A stretch of 64,000 nucleotides of DNA, taken from contig NZ_CP022242.1 of the NCBI RefSeq assembly GCF_003351865.1, forward strand, positions 1,364,001 to 1,428,000, in the 5' to 3' direction. Each line of letters starts with the position of its first letter. The stretch's first letter is position 1. A program made the translations under genes and the position numbers. Positions 18,266 to 27,082 of the stretch are shown here, piece after piece. The DNA comes from Methanofervidicoccus sp. A16. GTDB taxonomy: Archaea > AGJL01 > Methanococci > Methanococcales > Methanococcaceae. Under the pieces are notes generated by a model, which saw only the letters and a program-made list of their open reading frames with translations, searched no databases and had not been told where the DNA came from.

Positions 18266-19708
18266 TTGGAGGATATACTAGTTAAAATCGATGAATATAT
18301 CTGGGAACTTCCAAAGGGGTATAAGGAATGTATGCTAGTTCCTGGAAGATTGTATCTAAACGATGAACTTGTGGAGCAGTTGGAGAGGGAGGTATTAGAA
18401 CAGGTGGCAAATGTGGCCTGCCTTCCTGGAATTCAGAAGTACTCTCTTGCCATGCCAGACTGTCACTATGGTTATGGGTTCTGTATAGGTGGGGTTGCAG
18501 CATTTGATGAGAAAAGTGGTGTAATAAGTCCAGGAGGAGTAGGTTTTGATATAAACTGTGGTGTTAGACTTATAAGGACAAACCTTACAAGGGAGGAGAT
18601 CCAGCCTTATATGAAGGAGTTAGTTAAGACCCTCTTTAGGAATATACCCTCAGGTTTAGGTAGTAAGGGAAAGATAAGATTAAGTAAGGGAGAGATAGAC
18701 GAGGTACTGGAGGAGGGAGTCTACTGGGCAGTTAGAAATGGCTACGGATGGAAGAGGGATGTTAAGTATATAGAGGAGAATGGATGTGTAAGAGAAGCCG
18801 ATGCCTCCCTAGTATCTGACAGTGCTAAGAAGAGGGGGCTACCTCAGTTAGGTTCCCTCGGTAGTGGTAATCACTTCTTAGAGATCCAGTACGTAGACAA
18901 GGTATTTGACGAGAAGGTTGCAAAGGTATACGGTGTTGAAAAGGATCAGGTATTGGTGATGATCCACAGTGGTTCAAGGGGATTAGGCCATCAGATATGT
19001 GCAGATTACCTTAGGTACATGGAGAAGGCCGCTAAAAAGTACGGTATAAAACTACCAGATAGACAGTTGGCATGTGCTCCAATAACCTCGGAGGAGGGTA
19101 TAAGATACTTTAAGGCCATGAACTGTGGTGCAAATTACGCCTGGACAAATAGGCAACTTATAACTCATTGGGTAAGGGAGAGTTTCGAGGATGTACTAAG
19201 GATACCTGCAGAGGATCTGGAGATGGATATTATATACGACGTAGCCCATAACATAGCAAAGAGGGAGGAACATAAGGTAGATGGTAAATTGAAGAAACTA
19301 ATGGTACATAGAAAGGGTGCTACAAGGTCCTTCGGTCCAGGTTGTGAGGATATACCTGCAAAGTATGAAAGTGTTGGCCAGCCTGTCATACTCCCAGGAG
19401 ATATGGGAACTGCATCCTATCTAATGCATGGTACAGAGAGGGCTATGGAGGAGACCTTTGGATCCACTGCCCATGGAGCTGGGAGAGTTCTCAGTAGGGC
19501 TAAGGCACTGAAGATCTACAGTTCAAAGGAGATCAAAAGTAAATTGGAAGATATGGGTATATACGTTATGGCCGATTCTAGAGGTGTTCTTGCAGAGGAG
19601 TGTCCTGACGCTTATAAAGATATTGACATCGTGGCAGATATAGTCCATAATGCAGGTATATCTCTGAAGGTTTGTAGAATGAGACCTATGGGTGTTATTA
19701 AGGGTTAA
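18266..19708 (+). CDS. rtcB: RNA-splicing ligase RtcB (intein-free)
   Basis: This 480-residue protein is the GTP/Mn-dependent ligase that joins tRNA exon halves after intron removal, forming the bond through a 3'-phosphate. Cys98 in GFDINCGVR binds Mn, GSGNHFLEI and [13 protein letters not shown] are core motifs, and the histidine guanylated in catalysis is in GSTAHGAGR (about residue 403). Length equals that of ordinary RtcB; the M. jannaschii homologue is interrupted by an intein, which is absent here. The TTG start is supported by GGTGATACC directly upstream. Confidence 0.96.
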   Translation: MEDILVKIDEYIWELPKGYKECMLVPGRLYLNDELVEQLEREVLEQVANVACLPGIQKYSLAMPDCHYGYGFCIGGVAAFDEKSGVISPGGVGFDINCGVRLIRTNLTREEIQPYMKELVKTLFRNIPSGLGSKGKIRLSKGEIDEVLEEGVYWAVRNGYGWKRDVKYIEENGCVREADASLVSDSAKKRGLPQLGSLGSGNHFLEIQYVDKVFDEKVAKVYGVEKDQVLVMIHSGSRGLGHQICADYLRYMEKAAKKYGIKLPDRQLACAPITSEEGIRYFKAMNCGANYAWTNRQLITHWVRESFEDVLRIPAEDLEMDIIYDVAHNIAKREEHKVDGKLKKLMVHRKGATRSFGPGCEDIPAKYESVGQPVILPGDMGTASYLMHGTERAMEETFGSTAHGAGRVLSRAKALKIYSSKEIKSKLEDMGIYVMADSRGVLAEECPDAYKDIDIVADIVHNAGISLKVCRMRPMGVIKG

Positions 19709-19756
19709 AAATAAATAACAATTATTATAATAATAATTAAAAATTAAAAGATAACT

Positions 19757-20326
19757 ATGGAAGAGACTCATAGAGAGAATAGGTTTAAGGTTGTAATGAT
19801 AGGACCTGAGAACTCAGGAAAATCTGCACTGGTGAACGCTATCTTTGGTAGGAATATCTCAAGGGTTTCCGAGGTTGGAGGTACTACTAAGAACCCTGTT
19901 AGAAAGTTCTGGGGCAGGTTAAAGTATGGCAGATCTAAGAGACATCCAAAGATGGTAAATGTAATGTTTGTGGATCTAGGAGGACTCTTTGCAGGGGAGA
20001 AGAGATCTCCTGTAATGGTTGGAAGGGTGTTGGAGAGAACATATAAGGAGATAGAGGATGCAGACCTTATAATCCACGTTATAGATGGAGAGAAGGGACT
20101 ACTTAAGAGTTTTGAAAAGATACATCACAACCTCAAATTCCGTTATCAAAAACCTATTATAGTGGTAATAAACAAGTGTGATCTATTAGATGCTGAGGGA
20201 AGGGAAGAGTTAAAAAGGTACGTTGAAGATAGGTTAGATAACCGGTGTATCTTCACATCTGCAGTAACCTACGAGGGAATACCTGATCTGATAAACACTA
20301 TTATTAATATCTTAAAAAAGTATTAA
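19757..20326 (+). CDS. Era-like small GTPase
   Basis: This 189-residue P-loop GTPase has G1 GPENSGKSALVNA near residue 14, G2-like GGTTKN, G3 DLGG, and G4 NKCD. This motif set and order are those of the Era/TrmE-like group, which often act in ribosome or tRNA maturation, but no C-terminal KH or other effector domain is present. A basic stretch (GRLKYGRSKRHPK) may contact RNA. It lies 48 bases after rtcB and 20 bases before sepF, so transcription may be shared. Role unknown. Confidence 0.82.
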   Translation: MEETHRENRFKVVMIGPENSGKSALVNAIFGRNISRVSEVGGTTKNPVRKFWGRLKYGRSKRHPKMVNVMFVDLGGLFAGEKRSPVMVGRVLERTYKEIEDADLIIHVIDGEKGLLKSFEKIHHNLKFRYQKPIIVVINKCDLLDAEGREELKRYVEDRLDNRCIFTSAVTYEGIPDLINTIINILKKY

Positions 20327-20346
20327 TTTAAAGAAGTGGTGAGGAT

Positions 20347-20772
20347 ATGGTATTTAAATCCCTTATGGAACTCCTAAAAGGAAAGGAGAAAAATGTAGAA
20401 CTTGAAAAAAAACCTAACAACGGTATCTTATCAGTTGAGAGGTATGAAGAACTCCCTGTAGAGTTAGATATTGACGAAGAAGAGAATATCATTAGGATAA
20501 AAGTTTTAGATCTAGAGGATCAGAAGGATGCCAACGAGATATTGATCTGGGTGGAGAATGGATGTATAGTAATTGCAAATACCTTGGATCTGGAGAAGAA
20601 TATAGATGAAAAATATCTGCATGTCATTAAATATCTAAGGGATGAAACAATAAAAATGGGAGGTAAGATTGTTAGGGTATGTAGCAACAAGATACTGGTA
20701 CTACCTAGAAATGTAATAATAGAGAAGGCTATTAAGGAGAGGGAAGAAGAAAATAAGAATAATAAAAAATAA
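20347..20772 (+). CDS. sepF: Archaeal cell-division protein SepF
   Basis: This 141-residue protein has a short N-terminal amphipathic helix (VFKSLMELLKG) of the kind that binds the membrane, a charged linker, and a C-terminal beta-rich domain with IRIKVLDLED and RVCSNKILVLPRN. Archaeal SepF anchors FtsZ to the membrane; several methanogens with FtsZ carry it. The start follows GTGGTGAGGAT. It ends exactly where the convergent argF gene ends. The assignment relies on recognised fold-level similarity in a poorly conserved family, hence moderate confidence. Confidence 0.75.
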   Translation: MVFKSLMELLKGKEKNVELEKKPNNGILSVERYEELPVELDIDEEENIIRIKVLDLEDQKDANEILIWVENGCIVIANTLDLEKNIDEKYLHVIKYLRDETIKMGGKIVRVCSNKILVLPRNVIIEKAIKEREEENKNNKK

Positions 20773-21693
20773 TTAGTCTTTAGAGTAAATATATTTAAAT
20801 ATAGCCTTTTGTATGTGGAGCCTGTTCTCTGCCTCATCGTATACTACAGAGTGTTCTCCATCTATCACATCATCTGTTATCTCCATACCTCTATTTGCAG
20901 GGAGACAGTGCATTACAATGACGTCATCCTTTGCATAACTTAGAAGTTTCTCATTAACCTGGTAGGGAGGGAATACCTTTTTAACCTCCTCTAAATTCTT
21001 GTTTCTATCACTCATACTTATCCATACATCTGTATATACAATATCTGCATCCTCAACAGCCTCTATAGGATCGTTAGTCAATGTTAAACTACCCTCTCCA
21101 TATCTCTCTATAATCTCAAAACTCTTCTTTACAAACATCCCATTTGGCTCATAGCCCCTTGGAGTGGCCACGTATACATCCATCCCAACTAAGGAACCTC
21201 CTATCATCAGTGAATTACAGATATTGTTCCCATCTCCCAGGAAGGAAAGTTTAAGACCTTTGAATTTACCTTTATACTCATATATCGTTAGTAGATCTGC
21301 AAGTATCTGACAGGGATGAGAGAGATTACTGAGGGCGTTTATAACAGGAACACTTCCATACTCTGCCAACTCCTCTAAAATCCGATGATCTTTTACTCTT
21401 GCAACAATACCATGGACGTATCTACTTAAAACTCTAGCAGTGTCCTTTATACTCTCTTTTTTCCCTAGATGAGTTTCTCCAGCATTTAGTATTAAAGAAT
21501 GTCCTCCCAACTCCCTTATTGCTATGTCGAAACTTACCCTAGTTCTAGTAGAGGGACTTTCAAATATCATCGCTATAGTTTTGCCCTTCAATATGGGGTC
21601 CTCCTCCCCCCTATGTTTTTTAAAGTAAATACCATCTTCTATGATATTGAGAACATCTTCTCTCTCCAACTGATAGAGCGTCAGTAAATGCAT
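20773..21693 (-). CDS. argF: Ornithine carbamoyltransferase
   Basis: This protein of about 306 residues makes citrulline from ornithine and carbamoyl phosphate in arginine synthesis. The carbamoyl-phosphate loop [10 protein letters not shown] (about residues 46-55), [12 protein letters not shown], and the ornithine-binding HCLPANRG are all present. The ATG at 21693 is preferred because GAGGTGATCC lies directly before it; an in-frame upstream start at 21720 would bury that site. The stop is immediately adjacent to that of sepF on the other strand. Confidence 0.95.
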   Translation of the reverse strand: MHLLTLYQLEREDVLNIIEDGIYFKKHRGEEDPILKGKTIAMIFESPSTRTRVSFDIAIRELGGHSLILNAGETHLGKKESIKDTARVLSRYVHGIVARVKDHRILEELAEYGSVPVINALSNLSHPCQILADLLTIYEYKGKFKGLKLSFLGDGNNICNSLMIGGSLVGMDVYVATPRGYEPNGMFVKKSFEIIERYGEGSLTLTNDPIEAVEDADIVYTDVWISMSDRNKNLEEVKKVFPPYQVNEKLLSYAKDDVIVMHCLPANRGMEITDDVIDGEHSVVYDEAENRLHIQKAIFKYIYSKD

Positions 21694-22203
21694 AGGATCA
21701 CCTCTTTTGTCTATTGACAAGTACTAAGAAGTGAGTTTCTCTCTTTCGTAGATTGCCTATGGATTATTTTTCTAAACTAGGGATACGTTAGTTTTTGATT
21801 AACAGGATTTTTTTGTATGACTTTACATACTATCAAAAAAAGTTGTCAAAAATATAAGATTATATATAAAAATAAAATTAAAACAATATACTATAAAAAG
21901 ATATAATATCTCCTTGAATACTTTTGAGCCTTTTAGAAAAAACTGTTAGATTCTTATTCTGTTAATATTTTTATAATTAAGATTATTATTCGTTTTTATA
22001 TATTATTATTTATCATTTTTAAATCATTACATCGATGTTAAAATTAGGATTTTTATTACTTCAGTGAAGAAGAGGTTTATTATAAACTATTCCTTATTTA
22101 AAATTCTGATATCTTGCTGTTTTAAGTGCCTATACTTAGAATTATAACTTTTATATTTTAAAATTTATATATAAAAATATTTATTAAATATCACGGTGAA
22201 ATT
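21694..22203. other. Divergent intergenic region argF / tRNA methylthiotransferase
   Basis: These 510 bases separate two divergent genes and must hold both promoters. A+T-rich stretches such as ATATATAAAAATATTTATT near 22165 may be the TATA region for the rightward gene. No RNA gene or A/B/C repeat is recognised. Confidence 0.5.
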
Positions 22204-23466
22204 ATGAAGATCTATATAGAGGGATATGGGTGCACCTTAAACACTGCAGATACCAAGATCATAAAAAATTCACTGAAATCCTTTAAAGATCTCCAGATAG
22301 TGGATAACTTAGAGGATGCTGATGTTGTAGTTATCAACACCTGTGTAGTTAGACTGGAAACTGAGAACAGGATGCTCTCTAGGATAGAGTACTTCAGATC
22401 CCTAAACAAAAAAGTTGTAGTTGCAGGGTGTATGCCAAAGGCTCTAAAGGAGAAGGTTATAGATAAGGCAGATCTTCTTATAATGCCTAGAGAGGCCCAC
22501 CTAAGTGGAGAGATGATCTATAGATACTTCAGAGATAAAACAGTATCTAGGCCCTTAAATGTGAATATAAATGAGAAGTTAAAATATCTGAAACCTGAAG
22601 GTTTGATTATGCCCCTTCCCATTGCCGAGGGATGTGTTGGAAGATGTACATACTGTATAGTGAAGGTTGCCCGTGGTGATCTCCTCTCCTACGATAGGGA
22701 TCTCTTAGTTAAAAAGGCGAAGGAGTATGTAGATAGTGGTGTAAAGCATATACTTATAACTGCCCAGGATACTGCATGCTACGGATTTGACAAGGGATAC
22801 ACTCTTCCGGATCTACTGAACGATATAATATCTTCAGTTGAAGGTACCTACACCATGAGAATAGGGATGATGCACGCCAAGAATGTACCTAAGATATTAG
22901 ACGATCTTTTGGAATGTTATAGAAGTGATAAGGTGGCAAAATTCTTACATCTACCTCTTCAGAGTGGAGATGATAAAGTACTAAAAGATATGAAGAGAGA
23001 CTACACTGTAGATGAGTTTATAGACATAGTTAAGGAGTTTAAGAGGAAGGTAAAGGATCTTAACTTCAATACAGATATAATCGTTGGATTCCCTACAGAG
23101 AGTGAGGAGAACTTTGAGAATACTTTAGAGGTGCTGAGGAAGATAAAACCTGACTACATCCATGGGGCTAAATTCACTCCAAGGAGACATACATTAGCCA
23201 GTAAAATGAAACAGATTGATACCAAGATAAGGAAGATGAGATCGAGGATCTTAGATAGATTAAGAAGAGAACTTAGTTATGAGAACAATAGAAAGTATAT
23301 AGGCAAAACTTTAAGGGTGCTTATTACCGAGAAGGGAAAGGGTATCGCCCACAACTGTAAAGTAGTAAAGTTTAACTGGGAGGATGATTTAAAGGTTGGA
23401 GACTTTATAGACGTAAAGATAACAGATGCTAAAACCTTTGGATTGTTTGGGGAGGTATTATGTTAA
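22204..23466 (+). CDS. tRNA t6A37 methylthiotransferase (e-MtaB/CDKAL1 type)
   Basis: This 420-residue radical SAM enzyme adds a methylthio group to N6-threonylcarbamoyladenosine at position 37 of tRNA. The N-terminal methylthiotransferase domain has conserved cysteines (GYGCTLN, NTCVVR, AGCMPK) for the auxiliary Fe-S cluster. The radical SAM cysteines are in EGCVGRCTYC (Cys144, 148, 151), and a C-terminal TRAM domain follows (GKTLRVLITEKGKG). The archaeal/eukaryotic e-MtaB group is favoured over MiaB by the GYGCTLNTAD start. RBS CGGTGAAATT. Confidence 0.92.
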   Translation: MKIYIEGYGCTLNTADTKIIKNSLKSFKDLQIVDNLEDADVVVINTCVVRLETENRMLSRIEYFRSLNKKVVVAGCMPKALKEKVIDKADLLIMPREAHLSGEMIYRYFRDKTVSRPLNVNINEKLKYLKPEGLIMPLPIAEGCVGRCTYCIVKVARGDLLSYDRDLLVKKAKEYVDSGVKHILITAQDTACYGFDKGYTLPDLLNDIISSVEGTYTMRIGMMHAKNVPKILDDLLECYRSDKVAKFLHLPLQSGDDKVLKDMKRDYTVDEFIDIVKEFKRKVKDLNFNTDIIVGFPTESEENFENTLEVLRKIKPDYIHGAKFTPRRHTLASKMKQIDTKIRKMRSRILDRLRRELSYENNRKYIGKTLRVLITEKGKGIAHNCKVVKFNWEDDLKVGDFIDVKITDAKTFGLFGEVLC

Positions 23467-24088
23467 TGGAATCTTATAATTATAGTGGTAAACAGAAGTT
23501 TTTAAACTAAACATGGAGAATCTTAAATAAAAAAATAATAAAAATAATAATTATAAGAAAAATAAATTAAAATAAAAAATCTTAAAAGGTTAATAAATAA
23601 TAAATACAGATAAGAAGTAAATAAACTCCTATCCCCTAGACTACATTGGGTACTGGAGAAGTAGAATAGGATTTCTGTAATCCCCTCTTAGAAGTTTTTT
23701 ACCTTTTTTACTATCAATTTTTACTGTTCTTTACTCTCTCTAATTATTTTTATTATTATTTTATTACAGTTTAAAAGTTATGTTCTTGACTATAAAAGGA
23801 GCAGAAAGAATTAATCTCGTCGTTATTCTTAGAAGGCTCTGAACACTGGGAAGAATGAGAGAGGATCCTCTTAATCCTTTTCCTTAGAAACATTTTTATG
23901 GATAGAACCCTATAAACGAAAAAATCTAACTTTTAGAGAAAGGCAATTCCTTCTTTTTACCTTTAACTTTATTTTATTACAATAATATAATAATATTTAT
24001 AATTCTTATGTGCTTAACTATTAATATATAAATAATTTTTATAAGAATTATTGTAAAAAAATAAGATATTACTATAAGGTGAGAAAAT
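23467..24088. other. Intergenic gap with repeat C
   Basis: These 622 A+T-rich bases hold repeat C at about 23625-23700. The stretch around 23840-23890 (GGCTCTGAACACTGGGAAG, GAGAGGATCC) weakly resembles an A core but has no inverted ends. No gene was recognised. Confidence 0.5.
23625..23700 (-). repeat. Degenerate intergenic repeat C, copy 2
   Basis: On the minus strand it reads AAATCCTATTCTACTTCTCC followed by CAATGTAG; on the plus strand CTACATTGGGTACTGGAG leads to a small hairpin GGATTTCTGTAATCC and then T-runs. It matches copies at 3726 and 29290. Confidence 0.6.
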
Positions 24089-24853
24089 ATGATAGACACT
24101 CATATCCACTCAGATACAAGACCATACGAAGACTTTGAAAGGATGGCACTCTCCTTAGATGGAGTAATTACCTTGGCCCACGATCCCTTAAAGCCCTACT
24201 CTATGGATGTACTTAGAGCCCACTTTGATAGGTTGATAGAGGGTGAAATAGAGAGAGGAAAGAAGAACGGTTTAAAGGTATTCATCTGCTTAGGTATTCA
24301 CCCCAGAATGATACCTCCAGATGTAAATTACAGTATGTTAAAGGAGTATTTAAAAAATAAACATGTAGTAGGTGTTGGAGAGATAGGTTTAGAGAAGGGT
24401 AGTAAGGAGGAGATAGAGGTTTTTGAAAAACAGTTGTTGATAGCCCAGGAGTTGAATCTACCTGCAGTTGTCCATACTCCTAGGAGAAACAAAAAGGAGA
24501 TTACAAAGACCATATTGGAGGTTATCGACTCCTTAGGTTTAAAGAAGGAGATGGAGAGAAGAATAGTAATAGATCACTGCAATAGGGAGATAGTTCCAAT
24601 GGTCTACGACACAGAGATGTATTTAGGACTCACTGTACAACCTGGTAAGTTGGCACCTGGTGAGGCAGTGGATATAGTGAAGGAGTACGGAGGAGAGAGA
24701 TTCCTATTAAATAGCGACTCCTCTTCGGCGCCCTCTGATGTTTTAGCAGTACCGAGGACAGTTCTAAAGATGAAGATAGAGGGGATAGAGGAAGAGATTA
24801 TTAAAAAGGTGTCTTATATAAACGCTAAGGAGTTGTTTAATTTAAAGGTTTAA
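24089..24853 (+). CDS. TatD-family metal-dependent hydrolase
   Basis: This 254-residue TIM-barrel hydrolase has the N-terminal metal motif [35 protein letters not shown], and a DHCNRE histidine, matching the metal ligands of TatD-related nucleases and amidohydrolases. [12 protein letters not shown] holds the late Asp. The family includes DNA exonucleases and uncharacterised archaeal members; the substrate here cannot be told. RBS AAGGTGAG. An element end begins right at its stop codon. Confidence 0.85.
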   Translation: MIDTHIHSDTRPYEDFERMALSLDGVITLAHDPLKPYSMDVLRAHFDRLIEGEIERGKKNGLKVFICLGIHPRMIPPDVNYSMLKEYLKNKHVVGVGEIGLEKGSKEEIEVFEKQLLIAQELNLPAVVHTPRRNKKEITKTILEVIDSLGLKKEMERRIVIDHCNREIVPMVYDTEMYLGLTVQPGKLAPGEAVDIVKEYGGERFLLNSDSSSAPSDVLAVPRTVLKMKIEGIEEEIIKKVSYINAKELFNLKV

Positions 24854-24906
24854 CCCTTAGTTTCCATTAAGATTGTTAATTAGAAGAATGATAATAAAAA
24901 TGATTA
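24853..24906. mobile_element. Isolated element left end
   Basis: ACCCTTAGTTTCCATTAAG followed by an AGATTGTTAATTAGAAG-like segment matches the left ends at 34123 and 37336. No matching right end is identifiable, so this is a truncated piece adjacent to the intact element that follows. Confidence 0.5.
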
Positions 24907-25550
24907 TTATAATAAACCCTAGTTCCCATCAAAAGGATAGTTTAAAGAATAATAAGAATTATAAAAATAATAAGATAAAAAATGTAGAAAATGTTTAAAA
25001 ATAAAAAACTTCTATTTATCTCAAATACAGAAATTTTAACAAAGAAGATTGGGGGAGAATAACCCTCCGAATACCCTCTAATACAGGGATTCAGAGTAAG
25101 ATCTCCTATCTTACCTAAGTGATCAGAAAGATCCTAAAGATATTTAACATTAACCTGGTTCCCATCAAAATTGTAAGAAGAATAATAAAAATAATGATTA
25201 TTATAATAAGAATAATAAATAATAAGAATAATAAAAATCTTAATGAGGAATAATAATAAAATGTAATAAAATTTGGATACTGGATAAACAAGTGATTATC
25301 ACTTTGATGGAAAGTAGGGCATTAATAATAACAACCTGCTAAGAATGATCTGTCTCACTTCCATTTAGTATCTTAGAGTATCCCAGGAGAGATTATCTTT
25401 TATTTTGAGTTTAATACCTTCTTTTTATTACTTTTATTATAATTATTCTTATCAGAATTTATTGATTATTTCATTATGATTTTTAGTTTAATAATTATTT
25501 TTTTATTATTTTTTAATTACTACTTGGATGGGAACTAAGGTTTATAATAA
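24907..25550 (+). mobile_element. MITE-like element, A type, split by a second element, with 9 bp target duplication
   Basis: The element is 24916-25541. The left end is ACCCTAGTTCCCATCAAAAG and the right end CTACTTGGATGGGAACTAAGG. The 9 bp repeat TTATAATAA flanks it at 24907-24915 and 25542-25550. The A core is at about 25055-25150; the element then breaks off and resumes near 25462 with a TTATTTCATTATGATTTTTA tail found in other A copies. The intervening 0.3 kb is a B-type element. Confidence 0.8.
25153..25460 (+). mobile_element. B-type element nested inside the A element
   Basis: It starts with ACCTGGTTCCCATCAAAATT, carries a further end-like sequence TTTGATGGAAAGTAGGGC at 25303-25320, and a B core from about 25335 (CTGCTAAGAATGATCTGTC, then TATCTTAGAGTATCCCAGG). 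It ends in TTATCAGAATTTATTGA without a proper right terminus. Boundaries on the right are approximate. Confidence 0.6.
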
Positions 25551-25619
25551 GAATAATAAAGATCTTAAGAGTAATAACAATAAAATAATTCTGAAGGGAG
25601 AGAGATAAAAAAGTGAATA

Positions 25620-25882
25620 ACCTTATTTCCATCAAATTAATAATTTAAATATAATAAAAATAATAAAAAGATTAAGAAAATATTAAAATAAAAATATAAT
25701 ATCTAATAATCTAACAAAATTAATAACATCAAACTGTTAGGAAGGATCTGCTCCACTTCTATAGTATCTTAGAGTATTCCAGGAAAAGATTATCTATCTC
25801 TTATTTTGGTTTTAATACCTTCTTTTTATTACTTTTATTATTATTGCTATTCTTATTAGAATTTTTTGATGGGAATTAGGGT
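25620..25882 (+). mobile_element. MITE-like element, B type
   Basis: The left end is ACCTTATTTCCATCAAATT and the right end TTTTTTGATGGGAATTAGGGT, 263 bases in all. The B core lies at about 25735-25830 (GTTAGGAAGGATCTGCTCCA, TATCTTAGAGTATTCCAGG). No clear target duplication is seen. No coding potential. Confidence 0.75.
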
Positions 25883-25927
25883 TAGAATAAAATTAATGAT
25901 TATAATAAAATAAAGAATTAACAAAAG

Positions 25928-25985
25928 AGATAAAAGAGAAATCCTATCCAACCCCCTCCAGTACTCAAATAACCTAGAGAATAAA
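25928..25985 (+). repeat. Degenerate intergenic repeat C, copy 3
   Basis: AGAAATCCTATCCAACCCCC followed by TCCAGTACTCAAAT is a partial match to the C consensus, with an insertion relative to the copies at 3726 and 23625. Confidence 0.45.
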
Positions 25986-26213
25986 GGTTATATTTTACTT
26001 TTTAAACTGTTATATTCCTTATTTTAGTTATTAGTTATAATTTATTATTATTTTTTTAGTAATAACTGTTTTTGTTCGCGACTCTATTATTATTCTTAAC
26101 TATTACTTTGACTGAAATATGTTATTCTTTTTATTTTATTTCATCACTACAATTAATTTTATATATTTTTTATATTTTTTTATTTTTATCATCATATTAA
26201 AGGAGGTATTTAA

Positions 26214-27062
26214 ATGAAGTTGGATTACAAGGTTCTGGCACTTATTCCCATAATACTAACTTTAATCTCAGGAGTGATCATATATACAATGGGATTGAAG
26301 GAGAGTGTAGATGTAAGTGGAGGTGTGGAGATAACAATTACCGCTCCTAAGGATGTAGATGTGAAGAAATTAAAGGAGTATCTTCCTCCAGGTGTTGAGG
26401 TAAAGAAATCCCTTTCTCCATCTGGAACCTTTATTATAATAAGGGCTGGGAGTGATGTAAATACTGAGGAGATCCTAAATGGGTTAAAAGAATTCTTCCA
26501 GGTATCTAACTTGGAAGAACTGAAGTACTCCCAGAAGGAGATAAGTCCTATATTGAGTAAGAGGTTCTGGAGCGATGGATTAAAGGCCATCGCCTTTGCC
26601 TTTCTATTTATGGCTGTTGTTGTGTATTTAGTATTTAGGTCTCCTGTACCATCCCTGGCGGTGATCCTCGCCGCAATATCTGACATAGTTATGGCATTAG
26701 GTTTTATGAGCCTCTTTAGTATACCTGTCTCTACAGCAACAATCGCAGCCCTACTTATGCTTATAGGATACAGTGTAGATACAGATATACTACTAACTAC
26801 AAGGGTACTGAAGAGAAAAGTTGGAAACATAGAGGATAGGATAAAGGAGGCCATGAAAACTGGTATAACTATGTCCTTAACTACTATAGTGGCCATGTTA
26901 GTACTCTACTTAGTGGTCACCTATTTAGTACCTGCAGCGATCCTACTGAGGGATATAGCACTGGTTATACTCTTTGGTTTGATTGCAGATCTACTGACAA
27001 CCTGGCTGACGAACGTTGGTATATTAAAGTACTATCTTGTAGAGTATAGAAAAGGAGAATAA
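26214..27062 (+). CDS. secF: Protein-export membrane protein SecF
   Basis: This 282-residue integral membrane protein belongs to the RND-related SecDF accessory complex of the Sec translocase. A first transmembrane helix (about residues 6-26) is followed by an external domain, then five hydrophobic segments with the conserved SVDTDILLTTRVL loop. The order secF-secD is that of archaea. RBS AAAGGAGGTATTTAA is strong. SecD starts 20 bases downstream. Archaea have no SecA, so the complex probably assists export without it. Confidence 0.94.
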   Translation: MKLDYKVLALIPIILTLISGVIIYTMGLKESVDVSGGVEITITAPKDVDVKKLKEYLPPGVEVKKSLSPSGTFIIIRAGSDVNTEEILNGLKEFFQVSNLEELKYSQKEISPILSKRFWSDGLKAIAFAFLFMAVVVYLVFRSPVPSLAVILAAISDIVMALGFMSLFSIPVSTATIAALLMLIGYSVDTDILLTTRVLKRKVGNIEDRIKEAMKTGITMSLTTIVAMLVLYLVVTYLVPAAILLRDIALVILFGLIADLLTTWLTNVGILKYYLVEYRKGE

Positions 27063-27082
27063 TTTACCATTGAGGGATAAGG

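Noticed and set aside
24853-25882. CRISPR array
   Set aside because: The repeated units are unequal in length, occur in both orientations across the window, and have inverted ends and target duplications; there is no regular repeat-spacer pattern.
26225-26896. Minus-strand ORF of over 200 codons opposite secF
   Set aside because: It is the mirror of a hydrophobic membrane-protein gene; secF is recognised by family motifs and has a strong ribosome binding site.
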